Origin: Mesocentrotus franciscanus
Taxonomy: Eukaryota; Echinodermata; Echinoidea; Camarodonta; Strongylocentrotidae
Direction: 5' to 3'
Length of the DNA stretch: 64,000 nt
Assembly (NCBI GenBank): GCA_037976565.1
Contig: CP137679.1
Coordinates: 11,600,651 to 11,664,650, forward strand
This document shows, one piece after another, positions 11,126 through 24,200 of the stretch; the stretch's first letter is position 1; the number at the start of each line of letters is the position of its first letter. The position numbers and the translations under genes are program-made. The notes beneath the pieces are model-generated. The model saw only the letters and a list, made by a program, of their open reading frames with translations, did no database searches and was not told the DNA's origin.

Positions 11126-11904
11126 CACCATGGGGAGAGATTGAGCCGATTGTGGCCCGCTTTGGTCCCAAAAACTTTCTCCCACGATTTTCTTTATTTA
11201 GATCTAATTTTCTGATTTATAAATCAGATACAAAAATACTATGTCTTTTTTTCTCCTATGTACAGTTATCAATTTTTTTATGACTTATTTCTAAATGCGA
11301 AATTTACGGACTTACGTATATGAGTTATCCAATTTTTATCTCAGAACCAAGGAAACGGTACGTTCATGCATTCGAACTGGTAATCTATGACATGACCCGC
11401 CCGATATATTTCGGGTCAACCGACCAAAACAAGCCCAATGGCCAATCAGAGCACGTGTTTGATATTGGGCTTATGAATATTCAAACATCACCGGCTCAAG
11501 CCGGGCTGACTCATACGTAGCTATTGGACGTTCGAAAAGAAAAAATGAATATTCATCAACTTAAACCAAGATGGCTGACAACAAATCTTGTTGACTACAA
11601 GACTTTCTCGGATTAATCATTAATATAGGATCTAAATGGTAAGTCAAAGTAGATATTTCTGTTTTAATTTTTAATAAGTTTCAGTGTAAAATTGCAGCCA
11701 AAGTGGATATATGAAGACGTAAAGAGTGAAAAACTCGTTGCATATCTCATTCATCGCGGTCCGGCCGAACTGAACCATTCGTTCCCCACACTACCCCATT
11801 GACGTACTTCAGTCTATGTATAGAGGCGGTCAGAGGAGCCAGATGCAATCTCAGCGGAACAACCGTCGATATCAGAGACTGAAGCTTTCGGTCTAATGAA
11901 AGAG

Positions 11905-12458
11905 TAGACCGAAGATTTCTGTCTCTTTCGTTCGTTAGCCTCTGATTTGGGTAGGGTCGGCTCCTCTCTTTAGAGACAGAAGCCGACCATAGCGGCTGCA
12001 TTGCAAACTAATGCCCGCTTAAGGGTCTTTTTTTCCGGATTTTCATCGCCGAAAATGAGCTCCGTGTTGAAATTCTTGCAGCCATATTTTAAACTGTTAC
12101 TGTGCATGAAGGAAGATGACGTAATCCATTGACAGTAACAGTTTAAAATACGGCTGCAAGAATTTCAACACGGAGCTCATTTTCGGCGAAGAAAGTCAGG
12201 AAAAAAGACCCTTAAACGCATCATACAGTCAATCTGGTAAGTGGAACCGATGTAGTTTAGCCTAGTCCTAATTTACAATAATAAATGCATCGGATATGCA
12301 TTGGGTAAAATGTAGTATTTTGGGCATAAGTTTACTGCTCGGACGCGGGCATTAGTTTGCAATGCAGCCGCTATGGTCGGCGTCTGTCTCTAAAGAGAGG
12401 AGCCGACCCTACCCAAATCAGAGGCTAACGAACGAAAGAGACAGAAATTTTCGGTCTA
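11905..12458. mobile_element. Large foldback element with a nested inner inverted repeat
   Basis: Arm one (11,905-12,018) and arm two (12,345-12,458) are near-perfect complements over about 114 bases, for example TAGCCTCTGATTTGGGTAGG and its complement. Immediately inside arm one lies a second, independent inverted repeat (12,019-12,105 paired with 12,131-12,215) containing AAAATGAGCTCCGTGTTGAA on one side. The word TTTCGGTCTAATGAAAGAG flanks the structure directly at 11,887 and 12,449. No coding sequence is present. It is best described as a foldback or composite MITE. Confidence 0.8.
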
Positions 12459-13151
12459 ATGAAAGAGCAGATTAATTCCAATATTTCCAGAGGGGCGTCA
12501 TCTCAAAATTCTAAAAATATCTTGGTCAAAACAGCTATTTAAACATTGTTTCCTGGCTAACTCCGAAATTTGCCACTTATGAAATATGACACCCCTGGCG
12601 ATAAGTAGTCCCAGTCGTAAGGAAAATATCCCTACGCTTATTTTTTCGCTAGCCCCCAGGGATCACAAACAATTACAGTTTGAAAATACCCTTTCCCCAC
12701 ATCGGATCAGCTAAGCAGGGAGGCGTGAGCTCCGCGCCGGCCGAACCCATGGTGATAGCGCGTAAAATCTGCACATGAATATGCATCGGACCGCATGTTT
12801 ACGAACCCGGAAGTGGATGCCCATTGAAGACAATGGATTGCCGATCGCTTTGAGTTGCGCATCATTTAAGCAACACGCGTATGTGTACGCTTGCATATTG
12901 CGCAATTCAGCTGTTGTGCTGAATTTAGCTAAACAACATAACTGCGTGTACGTCTTTTTCGTCGATTCTTACAAAAAATTTGTATATTGTAGGGAATTGA
13001 AGGGGCTGTAACTTTTGATAGAAACATCGGTGGGTCTTGAAATTTGAAATGTATTATTCTGAGTGAATGATTTTTTTCAATTATCCAACTATAATGGTAA
13101 AAAACAATCCAAAAGGGAAAATTGAAAAATCGTTCAGACACCCTACTAGAG

Positions 13152-13889
13152 TCTAGAGTAAAGGAGGGAGTTTTCAGCCGGCAGCAGTTTTCGGCCGGTC
13201 CGTTGGATGCACGGTAAAATCCCTTTAAAATACATTGCATACTAGCATATCACATATCACACACATACAATAACATGCCAGAGTCACTGGAGAACCACAT
13301 TTGCAAAGGAAAATGTATCCTTAAATATCAAATTTTAGCGATGTAATCGGCAGTCCCGCTACCCGAATCTGAAAAATTGAATATCTTACGCGTGTCTGTA
13401 AGGAATATGGGTACCATAAAATGAGCTGTATTTCAAGTATTTTTCAGATTTAGAGCCAGATTTTTTGAGTACCACAAGCTTAAAAGTATCTCACCGCACG
13501 TATCCTATCACTGCAGTCGGATACTATAGCGCTGTATCTCTGTTTAGTTTAGATTCCAATTTCTGATCACCGCACCCGCAGGTGTAGTTTTCGGCCGTGC
13601 GGGGGATTACGTGCTCTGGCCGCACGTGCTATAGATCAGCGGGTGAACGCACGGCGCGCGCTCCCTATTGACTTTGTACATTCGGCCGAAAACTGCCTCC
13701 GAAAAAGTGAACAAGGAAATGAATATTGCCATGGCAATTCATGATTTTTTTTCTGGGATTCTTTTTTTGTTTAAATAATAATAGTATTGGCTTCATGAAT
13801 TGAACAAACAATGATAATAAATAGGAAGTAGAGAGTCCAAAAATAGGATTTTGCCTTAAGTGGCCGAAAACTCCCTCCTCTACTCTAGA
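13152..13889. mobile_element. TIR element with GGAGGGAGTTTTC ends, ~740 bp
   Basis: The left end TCTAGAGTAAAGGAGGGAG (13,152) is inverted at the right end (CTCCCTCCTCTACTCTAGA, to 13,889). A second subterminal pair, GGCAGCAGTTTTCGGCC near the left and GGCCGAAAACTGCC near 13,690, lies inside. No protein-coding frame is present. It appears to be a non-autonomous DNA transposon. Confidence 0.7.
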
Positions 13890-13956
13890 TAGGGATTAGG
13901 GGTCTACCTAGGTCTAGATCTAATTTGAAAATTCAAATCGTAAGTCTACTGTCAAA

Positions 13957-14042
13957 CTAGACAGAAATAACCGTCTGGTATGGGGTATGGGTCGTTCTTT
14001 TAATAAAACTGACATTTGTTGACATTCCCCATACACAGACGG
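13957..14042. mobile_element. Short MITE inserted in the gag fragment, copy 2
   Basis: This is the same short MITE as at 11,034-11,125, with ACCGTCTGGTATGGGG and CCCCATACACAGACGGT ends. Here it interrupts the minus-strand gag-like frame just after the residues AAVRG, which ends the similarity to gag. Confidence 0.65.
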
Positions 14043-14706
14043 TAATTAGTACGCCTCGCACAGCTGCTTGATCTCCTGCTAAGGCATAACCTTCCACCAT
14101 TTCCTTAGGTTCATCTCGCAAGTATTTAAGTAGGTAGAAAAACCTCTCATAGGGTGGAACCTTGCTATGCTCGATAAGCAGATTGTAGCCCATCTTCCAA
14201 GTAGGATAATTCAGGGGTTTTCCATCGAAGATGGGGGGTTCTGGTAACAGAAGACGATGAAGATGAATTGTATCTCTCAGGTCGCTAGCTAGCTCTGCTT
14301 CAACTGAAATCTCCTTGGTTTCAGGAGGATGAGGAGTCACAATATCAGACCCAACTTGCGCAGGAGTCTTCATCTGAGATTCATAAACAGAAGACCTGGT
14401 TTCACCGTGACGTGCATCTGATTGTACACTGGGCGTTTCAAAGTGCAGTGTCTTTAAGATGTTGAAGGTTTCCTTCATCAGTATTGTGTGGTCTTTCTCA
14501 ACTTCATCCAATTGAGATAGTATGTCCTCATCTTCCGTGCATACAGCAGAGTACTCTTCTTGAGCTTCGATCAATTTGTCCATACAATTCTGAACAGCAT
14601 CTCGACACTGTTTAATGGTGTCATAATCTCCTTCTAGCAACAATGCTCTCAATTTGCTACAAGAACGTCTCCATTTATTGAGAGCGCTTCTCCAGGCTCG
14701 TTTTTG
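14043..14706 (-). pseudogene. BEL/Pao-like retrotransposon gag fragment
   Basis: A minus-strand frame of about 220 codons starts after a TAA at about 14,720 and begins KRAWRSALNKWRR. It continues with a charged helical region and then the stretch PEPPIFDGKPLNYPTW, followed by an ERFFYLLKYLRDEPKEMVEGYA segment. This order (Pro-Phe-x-Gly-x-x-x-x-Trp/Tyr block, then a K/R-YL block) is typical of the gag-type domain of BEL/Pao retrotransposons. The frame is cut by a MITE at 14,042, and no protease, RT or integrase follows, so it is a truncated relic. The direct repeat GTCTACTGTCAAACT lies just outside it on both sides (about 13,942 and 14,835). Confidence 0.6.
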
Positions 14707-15197
14707 TTATCTGCACTCCACTGAGCGCCCTTTTCTGGTGGCTGTCTAATTCGAATTTTGGGATCTTCAACAGCCAACAGCCAGATGCAATCTCAGCGGA
14801 ACAACCGTCGATATCAGAGACTGAAGCTTTCGGTCTACTGTCAAACTTGCTTACAGCCACATCGTATTCATTGTGTGCATTTGTGTGTTATGTGTGTATT
14901 GACTATTCACGTGTGCAATTGCTGCCTATTAGTATTAGCACGTTGTACAGCGCTAGAGGTCAATACGCATTGATTAGCATTGACTCTATGCTTTGCTGGA
15001 GTGCCTTAAACTCAAGTGACTCGGTAACATTGCCTTTAGCTCATGCTGCAATCATAACTATAAACCCTAAGGTCAGTCAGGAATCCCATGCAAGCCAATC
15101 GCCTGTCTGATTATCCAAGTCTTCAAGATATTTATGTCTTGAAATTGAATAGATCTAGACCTATGAATGATTGGAATTTGGAAATCACAATTTCATT

Positions 15198-15975
15198 TTT
15201 GTCTCGCCTGCGTAGCAAAAAGCGAGACATAGGCGCCGCTTTTCCGGTGGCGGCGGCGTCAACATCAAAACTTAACCTAAGGTTAAGTTTTTGAATTGTT
15301 AATATAATTTTGAAAGTATAAGGTCCTATTAAATGAAACTTGGACTAAAGGGTTATCAAGTATCCCCAATCATGTGAGGAAAATTTCAGGTCACAAAGTC
15401 AAGGTCAAAGGTCATTTCAGGTCAACAAACTTAGACTATGTTGTGGCATCATCATCAAAAACTTAACCTGAGGTTAAGTTTTTGAATTTGTAATATAATT
15501 TTGAAAGTATAAGTTCTTATTCAATGAAACTTAGACTAAAGGGTTATCAAGTATCCCCAATCATGTGAGTAGAATTTCAGCCCACTAGGTCAAGGTCAAA
15601 GGTCATTTCAGGTCAACAAACTTAACTATGTTGTGGCATCAGGCTAAGATTTTTTAATTGTTATCATAATTTTGAAAGTATACATTCCTATTCCATGAAA
15701 CTTGAACATAAGGGTTATCAAGTATCACCAATCATGTTATTAGTCTTTTAGGTGACAAAGTAAAGGTCAAATGTCATTTCAGGTCTGGAAACTTAGACTT
15801 TGTTGTGGCATCAACATCAAGATTTTGAAATTTTAGCATAATTTCAAAAGTGTTTGTTCAAATTCCATGAAACTTGTACCCAAGGGCTATCAAGTATCAC
15901 AAATCATGTGACACAAATTCCAGGTCACAAAGTCAAGGTCAAAGGTCATTTTAGGTCAGTAGACTTGGATTATGT
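15198..15975 (+). repeat. Tandem array of ~170-190 bp units with AGGTCA direct repeats
   Basis: About four diverged units follow one another. Landmarks are the repeated AGGTTAAG (15,280, 15,471, with variant AGGCTAAG at 15,641), GGGTTATCAAGTATC, and AAGGTCAAAGGTCAT. The array begins beside GTCTCGCCTGCG and a GC-rich GGCGGCGGCGTCAACATC lead-in. No coding potential is visible. The unit resembles a dispersed invertebrate repeat family that I recognise by pattern only. Confidence 0.8.
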
Positions 15976-17477
15976 TCTCAAAATTTAATATGAGAATTAA
16001 TAAATAAATTGTTGTTATTTGTTCATATTTCATGAAAGTAAATATTCAAATCATTCGAGTACTTTCCCATGAATATTCTAATAGTAATTTTAGTATTCGA
16101 TCCCAGGCCTAGTATGTACATGATCAGTTACAGCTAGGTGACAATATTGATGTTTCGATAATATATATTGGAGTATATCTCATAATAATGTTCTCATTAT
16201 GCTAATGAGACGTGATGTGATGTAGATGGGCTTTACCTTCCAATTGTTTTTACACAAAATGCTGAAAAATCCTCTTTTCTTAAAAAGTTTATTAGATAAC
16301 TTTATTTGTAAATTACTGACAAGCATTGAAACATTTATAGTCTTACCCATACACTAAATCTCATTATATTGTATTCTTATGATACAGTAAATAATTATTC
16401 TGATGATTCATAATCAATATTCACTTCAAAATGCTTATTATATTCAGAGGATTTCATTTTCGGGGGTCTGCAAATGGGCCACCCTGCCTATAAAAATAAT
16501 GTCCCAACCTCAATTTTTCATCATATCGAATTGCGTAATGCTGAATTGCGTGATGCAGGCGAGACCGCCGAGAGCGTTTCACTTGTTCGTTTCCCTAACG
16601 GTTTTTATAGCACTACAGTCTATTGGGGGAAATGAGTATGGTAAAACCGGACACTCAAAGATTTTTCCTTTTCTGAGGCACTTCATGATCATTTTGAAGC
16701 GCAATTTTTTTAGGGCTTTAATATTACACCATATCACATCACAGACACTGATATTGGCATACCCCTACGTTTAATAGGCAGGTAAACAAAACCTAAAATG
16801 CATTCGTAATCATCTCTTCCGGCACACACTGGCTTTGGAGTTAGCTAGTGCCATGGACTCTTCTTTCTTCTCATACTACTTAGTACTAGTCATACAATTG
16901 AATTGCAAAGCACTCTGAAACTGGTCTAAGAATTAAACCCCAAAATGAGATTTTGATTCCCGAGTGATAGCAATTTACGTATTTTTCACATGTTCCAGAT
17001 GATTAAGGTGTGTAATTTTACATTATAGAAACGCTGACCTCTGACTAAGTTTGCAATGTTGGTTTCGGCTAAAAATGTACAAGCAAAATCTGTTTTTGCG
17101 TTGCCAATATGATACTTACTTTACGATAATAGCGATTAGTTTAAAAATGCGCCTCCATATACAACACTTCGCTATTGGTATTATCGTGAGGTAAGTATTT
17201 ATTTTATGTATCATGTTTTCATGGTCACTGTCACGGTCACAGAGATTTAGCCTTCAGGGCTCGCAATGTCCAAGAATTGAGCACAATCATGACAGTGCGC
17301 CAGAACTGACAGTAAACTAATATAATGCTGTCTACCTTGTAGTATGAATATCTCTTTCTATCCACTCTGACATTGCATTGTAGAACAAAGGGCAAGACCT
17401 CCACTACAACATGAATTTGGCTGTTCCTGGGATCCACGACTACATTTGTAAATTGTAGAGACTTGACTGGCATCACG
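15976..17477. other. Upstream region of centriolin, promoter not resolved
   Basis: No exon can be supported between the tandem array and the centriolin start codon. An imperfect inverted repeat lies at about 17,108-17,200 (TACTTACTTTACGATAATA against TATTATCGTGAGGTAAGTA). The 5' untranslated region probably begins in the last few hundred bases, because the frame is open upstream of the ATG back to a TGA at about 17,412. No TATA box or X-box could be assigned. Confidence 0.35.
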
Positions 17478-18254
17478 ATGAAGAGAGGACAGATGGGTGT
17501 TATCAAGAGGAGACCTGGGGCTGGTCCATCGAAGAAGCTCCCGAAAACACCCCAGAGAACTGCCCCTGTCAAGAAGGCAATTTCTACAGAGAGCAGAGAT
17601 GAAGAGAGTGAGTGTGTTTAATTTTTGTTGTCTGTCTGATTGTAAGGTTTGAACTATTAATTTTGTTTAATTTTCTTTTTTCCAATATTTCACGAGCAGT
17701 ATTGTTAGTGCAATTTACATGCATGTACAACCATACATGTAGTACCTCACTGGGTTATGAGAACAAAATTAAACTTTTATTTTTTATCTGAGATGATTTT
17801 AAAACAAAGGAATTTCCTTCCATCTTAAAAACAGCACATTAAATGTGATATCTACATGTTGATAACATAGCTGCCAACCATTCCTATTTTGGAGGAATGA
17901 TTCCTATTTTTTGGCTTCCAAGCTACTGTTTTGAACCCCAGATTCCTCTCTTTTTCTGAAATATTAAGACTGTATTCCTGATTTTGCCTTGAGACTTGAG
18001 AGATTCCTTACTATTGCTGTGAAAGGTTGGCAGGTATGTGATAAAAACCAAAAGGATGCCCCCAAAGTATTCTTCACCTTTACATATTAAAACTCAATTG
18101 CACTATTTTGTATTCAACTGCAGCATCCCCATCAAAGTCCCCAGTTCGCTACATCACAGAGGGTCTGATCAAACAGACTACAGGGAAGGATAGCCTGACT
18201 GATGTGCTTTCCCTTCGCCTCTCTGTTAGGAAAGATGACGGCAAGAAAATTAGG
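17478..18254 (+). CDS. CNTRL: Centriolin exons 1-2: basic N-terminus and pre-LRR motif
   Basis: Exon 1 (17,478-17,607) starts at the first ATG after an in-frame TGA and encodes MKRGQMG, then a Lys/Arg/Pro-rich stretch. The vertebrate protein also opens with Met-Lys-basic-Gly. Exon 2 (18,124-18,254) encodes SPVRYITEGLIK and DVLSLRLSV, a conserved lead-in to the leucine-rich repeats, and ends in KKIR at phase 0. The intron between them contains TIR element B. The donor GTGAGT at 17,608 and acceptor CTGCAG at 18,123 are strong. Confidence 0.9.
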
Positions 18255-21200
18255 GTGAGGAATTGTGTTTTTATACAATTATTGTCATTACTTTTCAATG
18301 AAAATTATTTCTACAATACAGAAGTCATTAATATGTTAATTTTAACATATAAATTACCCCCCCCCCCAACAAGAAAACAAAAATAAAGAAAGAAGAAGAA
18401 ACAAAAAAGTATAAATGCTTGGTTAGAGACATGTCTAACAATTTTAGTTTTATTGTATGTGTTTTTCAATCCCAGAACCTTATGTTTTGAAAGACAATCT
18501 TTGACTTCACAAATCATGAACCTGCTTTGATTTCAAGAAGAAAGACTTGCTTTTCTTTTTCGAAAAATAGTCGTACAGCACTAAAGGATTTATTTCTAAA
18601 AGCAGTGGTACTATGGTACATGTCATAGCACTTGCTCTTGTTGAACCTCGATATATTCTATCTGCCTTTAGCCAGCATCACTCCAAGTACTTACAGATTT
18701 TATTTTATTTCTTTGTTTAGTACATTGAGAACCTTGAGGGACTGAAGCGGCTCCAAGTCCTGAACCTGTCCTTCAACCAGATCCTGAAGATCGAGCGCCT
18801 CGCCAACCTGACACGTCTCAGGGAGCTGGACCTTAGCTGTAACTGCATCGCTCGGATCGAGGGCCTAGAGACCTTGCTGCACATCCAGATCCTCAACCTC
18901 TCTCACAATCTCATTGAGACCATACCAGCTTGGCTTGGCAAGAGGCTCAAGGCATTGAGGGAGTTCCACATGGAAGGCAACATGCTCTTCTCTGTAAGTG
19001 GGAGAGGTGACGTTTTTAGAGCTAAGATTGGCTTTAAAGGGGTTACTGTGTACATGTAATGGTCTAATGAATACTTGTAAGTTGCTTGACTATGGCCCAC
19101 ATGGTACCCAGTTTGCATCCTCACCATTGCACTGAACATCCGTGAAAAGACATGAATTTACATCTGCCACTCTCCACTCTGTTGAATTTAATGGGCATTT
19201 GGTATGAAGAAATTCCTTATAGCTTATCACAGTTATTGTAACTTTTGATTGATAATAAGTTTTTATGAAACAGGGCCCAGAACCATGACGGCATTCAGCA
19301 CTTTTGTATCCTCTGAATAAAGTGCTATGTTAATACAGTTCTGAAATAATAAAAAAGTATCAGAATATGAAAAATTAACTCAAACATTGTGAAAATCATA
19401 ATTTAAAAGTATTCCAAAATATACAAATTGGGGAAGAAAACATGTTTAAGTTATACCCGCTCTTTTCACCCTTATTATAGAGATGATGAAATACATTTAT
19501 AGCATTTGTTTTGATACAGCGTCAATGCACTATTATTCAAATTTGAAAGAATGAAACATTTGGTTTTATACAACTCACTCCTAGATCCTAATCAAATGAT
19601 TGGTCATGCGCGGTCACATGTGATTCATTTACTGAGACTATCCCACGTTTTTCATGAAAAAGCGTGTAATAGATTCCAGTACTATCCAACGATTTTTTAC
19701 ATGATGCGCAGAAGTACGCGTAGAGGTTAGATCGCTTATACTGTGTGTGGGCCTATTCTTGCGCAGCACTATGCGTAAATGCGTATAGAGGTAAGTGCAT
19801 GCATCATTTGTATACTATTTGGCCTTTACAAGGAACAAGAAAGATTTGGGCCCCGTTTCATAAAACTTGTTATCAATAACAAGTTTCAAGAACTGTTATA
19901 AGCTACTGAAATCGTGGATTGGCTGAAAGCAAATTTTTCATAGAATTTTTGCATTTGTTATTGATAACAAGTTTAATGAAACAGGGCCCTGATACCATTC
20001 ATGTCACATTTCCCACAGCTGAGCGATGTAGCTCGACTACGGCCTCTGAAAGATCTGGTGAGTTTGTCTCTGTCCAAGAATCCCCTCTGCGACCTGGCCC
20101 ACTACCGCCTTTATGCCGTGTTCCATCTCAGAACTGTAGGGCTGTTGGATAGGCAGCAGGTCACTGAGAAGGAGAGGGTAGAAGCGGAGGAGAGGTTTGC
20201 TCAAGGTAAGGTGATGATGGTGGTGGTGGTGGTGGTGGTGGTGGTGGTGGTGGTGAAGATGATGATGGTGTGTTGATGATAATGATGATGGTGATGATGG
20301 TGATGAAGATGAAGATGATGATTGTGGTTTTTGAAAGTGAGGAAGATGATATTGAATGATAGCATCATTTTTTTAATAAGTGGTAAACCTATAGGAGATA
20401 AAATTGATTCTTCTTATTTTCATGATAAAGATGATGAACTTCATTTATAATGAAACTTTTGTGTACATGTATACCTGGTAATACTGATTGCTATTTTATC
20501 GATGATGAATATGAAGAATATGATAATGATGATGAATATGATGAATATAATGATTATGATTATGATGATGATGACAATAAGAATATTAATGGTATTGGTG
20601 AAATTCATGAAGATAAAATCCATTGAAATCCATTATCATTGTTTTCAGAGGAGATTGAGAACCTGGAGGTACAGCTTGAGGCCAGAGAGAAGAGTTTCCA
20701 TGCCTTAGAAGCAGACCACACCACCACCCTGGATGAGAAGAAGAAGACCGAGGGAAAAGCCCAGGAACTGAAGAAGAAGTCCCAACTCAACCAGCAGAGG
20801 GTCAAAGAGCTGGAGAATGAACTCAAAGCAAAGGACGAACTGGTGAGAGCTTGAGAAGTATGGATGATGTTTGATGACCATTGTGGTATGTTGGTGATGG
20901 CTTGTACATGTAACTCTAATGGGAGAGGTCCTTGGTTCAGTCCTTGGTATTTCGCCACTTCTGTTTACCTTGACCCGACCCAGGGGGGTGTTTCACAAGG
21001 ATCCTAAGTTGAACTTATCTTTAAGTTGGACTTAACAGTTATGGAAAGCCGTTAGCATCTTTGAAAATATTTTGTAAAAGTTATTTTAAAAGGCATAAAA
21101 TGTTGATTCAAATCATTCATATTTTCTATTATCAAGGAGATATCATGTTATTGATGTGGAATTTATGAAAATTCTAAAATACTTGAATTTTTGCTTATGA

Positions 21201-24200
21201 ATAAATTTTATTTTAAGGCTACAAATGGCTCTCCATAATATTTAAGTCCAATTTAGAGTTAATTTTTACTTAGGATCTTTGTGAAACACCCCCAGGTCTA
21301 TGAAATGGTTAGATGGTAGTGCTGGGGTAATGATAGTGGCTGGACCCTCAGGAAGAGCATTGCCAATGCTGATGAAGATACCCTTTACCAATATTGAATT
21401 ATCTATTGAAATATTGAACGAAGTAACAAAGGGAAATTGGAGAGAGAAGACATGGAATTTCTGCAAAAAATTGTCATTTTACTAATCATGACATTGCACT
21501 GCAAGGTATCCATTAACCTATTGAGAGATTGGATGAAAGTGCAAAGAGGCATATAGTTGGAGAGAAGAAAATTAGAATTTTAATTGGAGAGAAAAGTCAT
21601 GACCAATCTGCAGTATTAAATTTCACCGAGAGGTATCATTCTTGTTCTTTTGAATAAAGGTAAACTGAAGAAAGTGACAGAAAGAGAGAGACAACCTTGC
21701 AGGAAAGGAAAAAGAAAAACAGGAAGGCAGAAAAGAAACACAATTATAAATCAAAGATTCCTTGAAAATTTATCATTTCACATTAAGCTATTGATTCTGT
21801 TGAATACAATACATACGTTTTTAATAGCAAACTTGCATGCATGTCCACATTTCTGTTTCATGTAGTTATTGCTATTTTATTATCTTTTCTTTATTTCTTT
21901 TTATAAATGAATGGACTAAATTTCAACTTGAACTTGAACTTGAACGTGCAGTTGAGAAGGAAGACGGCTGAACTGACAAAGGCCTGTGAGAAGCAGTATC
22001 GCCTGGAGCAGGAGCTGGCTTTCCATAAGATCGATGCCAAGTTTGAACCGCTCCCTTATATGGCTTTTGGAGACCAGGTAATGAATTTTGTTGGATGAAA
22101 AACAGTGGATAATTTTGAAATGCTCTGATGTAGCCCAGAAATTTTGGAGAAGGAATTCTTATTATATTACCAGTATTGCTGTATAGTATTGTTCATAAGG
22201 AGGGATTTGTTTTTATTGTTTTGTTTTGTTGTTTTCCTTGCAGATTTTCAAGTTTAGTGAGTTATTGTAATGTCATGTCAATAGAGCTTATAAGTATTTT
22301 ATATTCTGGTGCACCTATAAAGCGGAAACTTATCCCAAATTTTTATGGAATTAAAATATCATGACCCTCCTCCATAGTGATACTTTGCCAATGCTGATTC
22401 AGTATGGTCAATGGCATATACAATATTTAAATCCTGTGTAACAAAGTCATTTAGTTCCAAAAGCAATGATATTAAAGAAAATGAAAATTCCTGGCACAAA
22501 TAAAACTTTTCATGTCTGCCTTTGATCAAGCAATTTGCAAGATGTACAATTTTATATTAATCTTGAGGATGCTTTTTATTTTGGGGAGAAAAGAAACTAC
22601 TAAAAGAAATTTCTGGTGCTTTCCTCCTTCAGGTTGATGGTGGCACGGAAGAGAGTGCTTACATCGGTCAAGCCAGCTTCAGACGCAACGAGTTTGCCTC
22701 GGAGCAGTACCTCACTCCCAGGGGCCAGAAGCTGAGGTACCACCTTACCCCGGGGAGTGCAGAGGTGGACCCTTCCATGAAGAGACAACTCAATGAGACC
22801 CTGGACATTACCTTGGCGGATAAAGAGAAACAGATTGGAAGAGGTGAGAATATATGAAGAACAATGTGGTATACACCAATTCGGAGAGCTGTATCAGCTA
22901 CCATTATTGGGGGCCATCAAGTATGCTGAATAATATTCCTGATTGAGTTCAGGGATGGCCATGCACCTGTCTGATTACATAGGACATTGAATCATCTCTT
23001 GTTATTCTCTTGAATGGCCCCCAGCTATGGTGGATGAAGTGCTATAGTGCTCCTAGAAACCATGGAAACTAAATCGGTCTGTATGTGAAGGCCCTTTCAG
23101 ACATGAAGCAGTTTACCCCTTTTTAAAACAGCTGTGGCACCTATGCAGGGGAGGGATGTAGACCCCTCTGTGAGGAGACAACTCAATGAGACCCTAGACA
23201 ACACAAACCATCTGAGACATGTACATGTATACATGTATTGTATATGTGAAGGCCCTTTTAGATGTGAAGCATAATCCTCTTTGGGGGAAGAAAAAAACCT
23301 GTGGCAAAATGCATTATAGCCATTGTTACCCCCCTTCTGATATTGCCTCTTGCAATTAAACAAATACAGCTTCACAGCAGCAGGTTTTTGAGGTGTTTTA
23401 TTGGTTCATACGTTAACAGGGTTTTGGGGCGCAAGAAACCATGCATGTGATGTTATCTCTATTTGACATGACTTTGAAATGGATTTTTCTTAATTTATTG
23501 ATTCTGCATCCTTTACATTTATACATGTATGTGATGTGTTGTCACTGAACAATTGTGTAATCTGAAATATTCAAGGTTTAGATGCATACACTGCAAACTC
23601 ATATTCAAACTGTATACCTGCAGTCTAGCTGTTCCATTAAAGATACAATGTCCCTTTTGCAGCCAACATCAAATTCTGTAGAACTTTGCAGGAATTATGA
23701 ATATGTCATGTATGTCCTATCTGTGAAATTTAAACGTTAGCAGTGTCCTAATATTCAAATTATGCAAGGAAACCCGTTTACTTGCTAGACTTCACTGTCA
23801 GACACTATTGAGTGACTGACTGGCTTTTTCATCTTTGGTAATAACATACATAAAATGAGCTGTAAAGGGTACATGAGCATTTGTCTACATCAATAACCCA
23901 CTTCTTGTAATGGCCAAAATTAAACTGATTGAATCTTTGCGCAGCATAAAACGTACGACCATTCGGTACAATGGTCTGAAAAATCAGACTATTACTTACT
24001 GGCTCTATAGCTCCTAAGTCGATTCGACAACTAATAGTCGTTATTTTCCCACTTAAAGACATTTTCAAGCCCCCTTTTTTAAGGAAAGTTCTAAATTAGT
24101 ATTGTCTTTCAAATGCCGTTGAAATTTAACCTTTTCATTTTTTTGGCCTGCAAATGGGACATAGTACCTTTAAAGCAAACATAAAAGATAATGAGATAAT

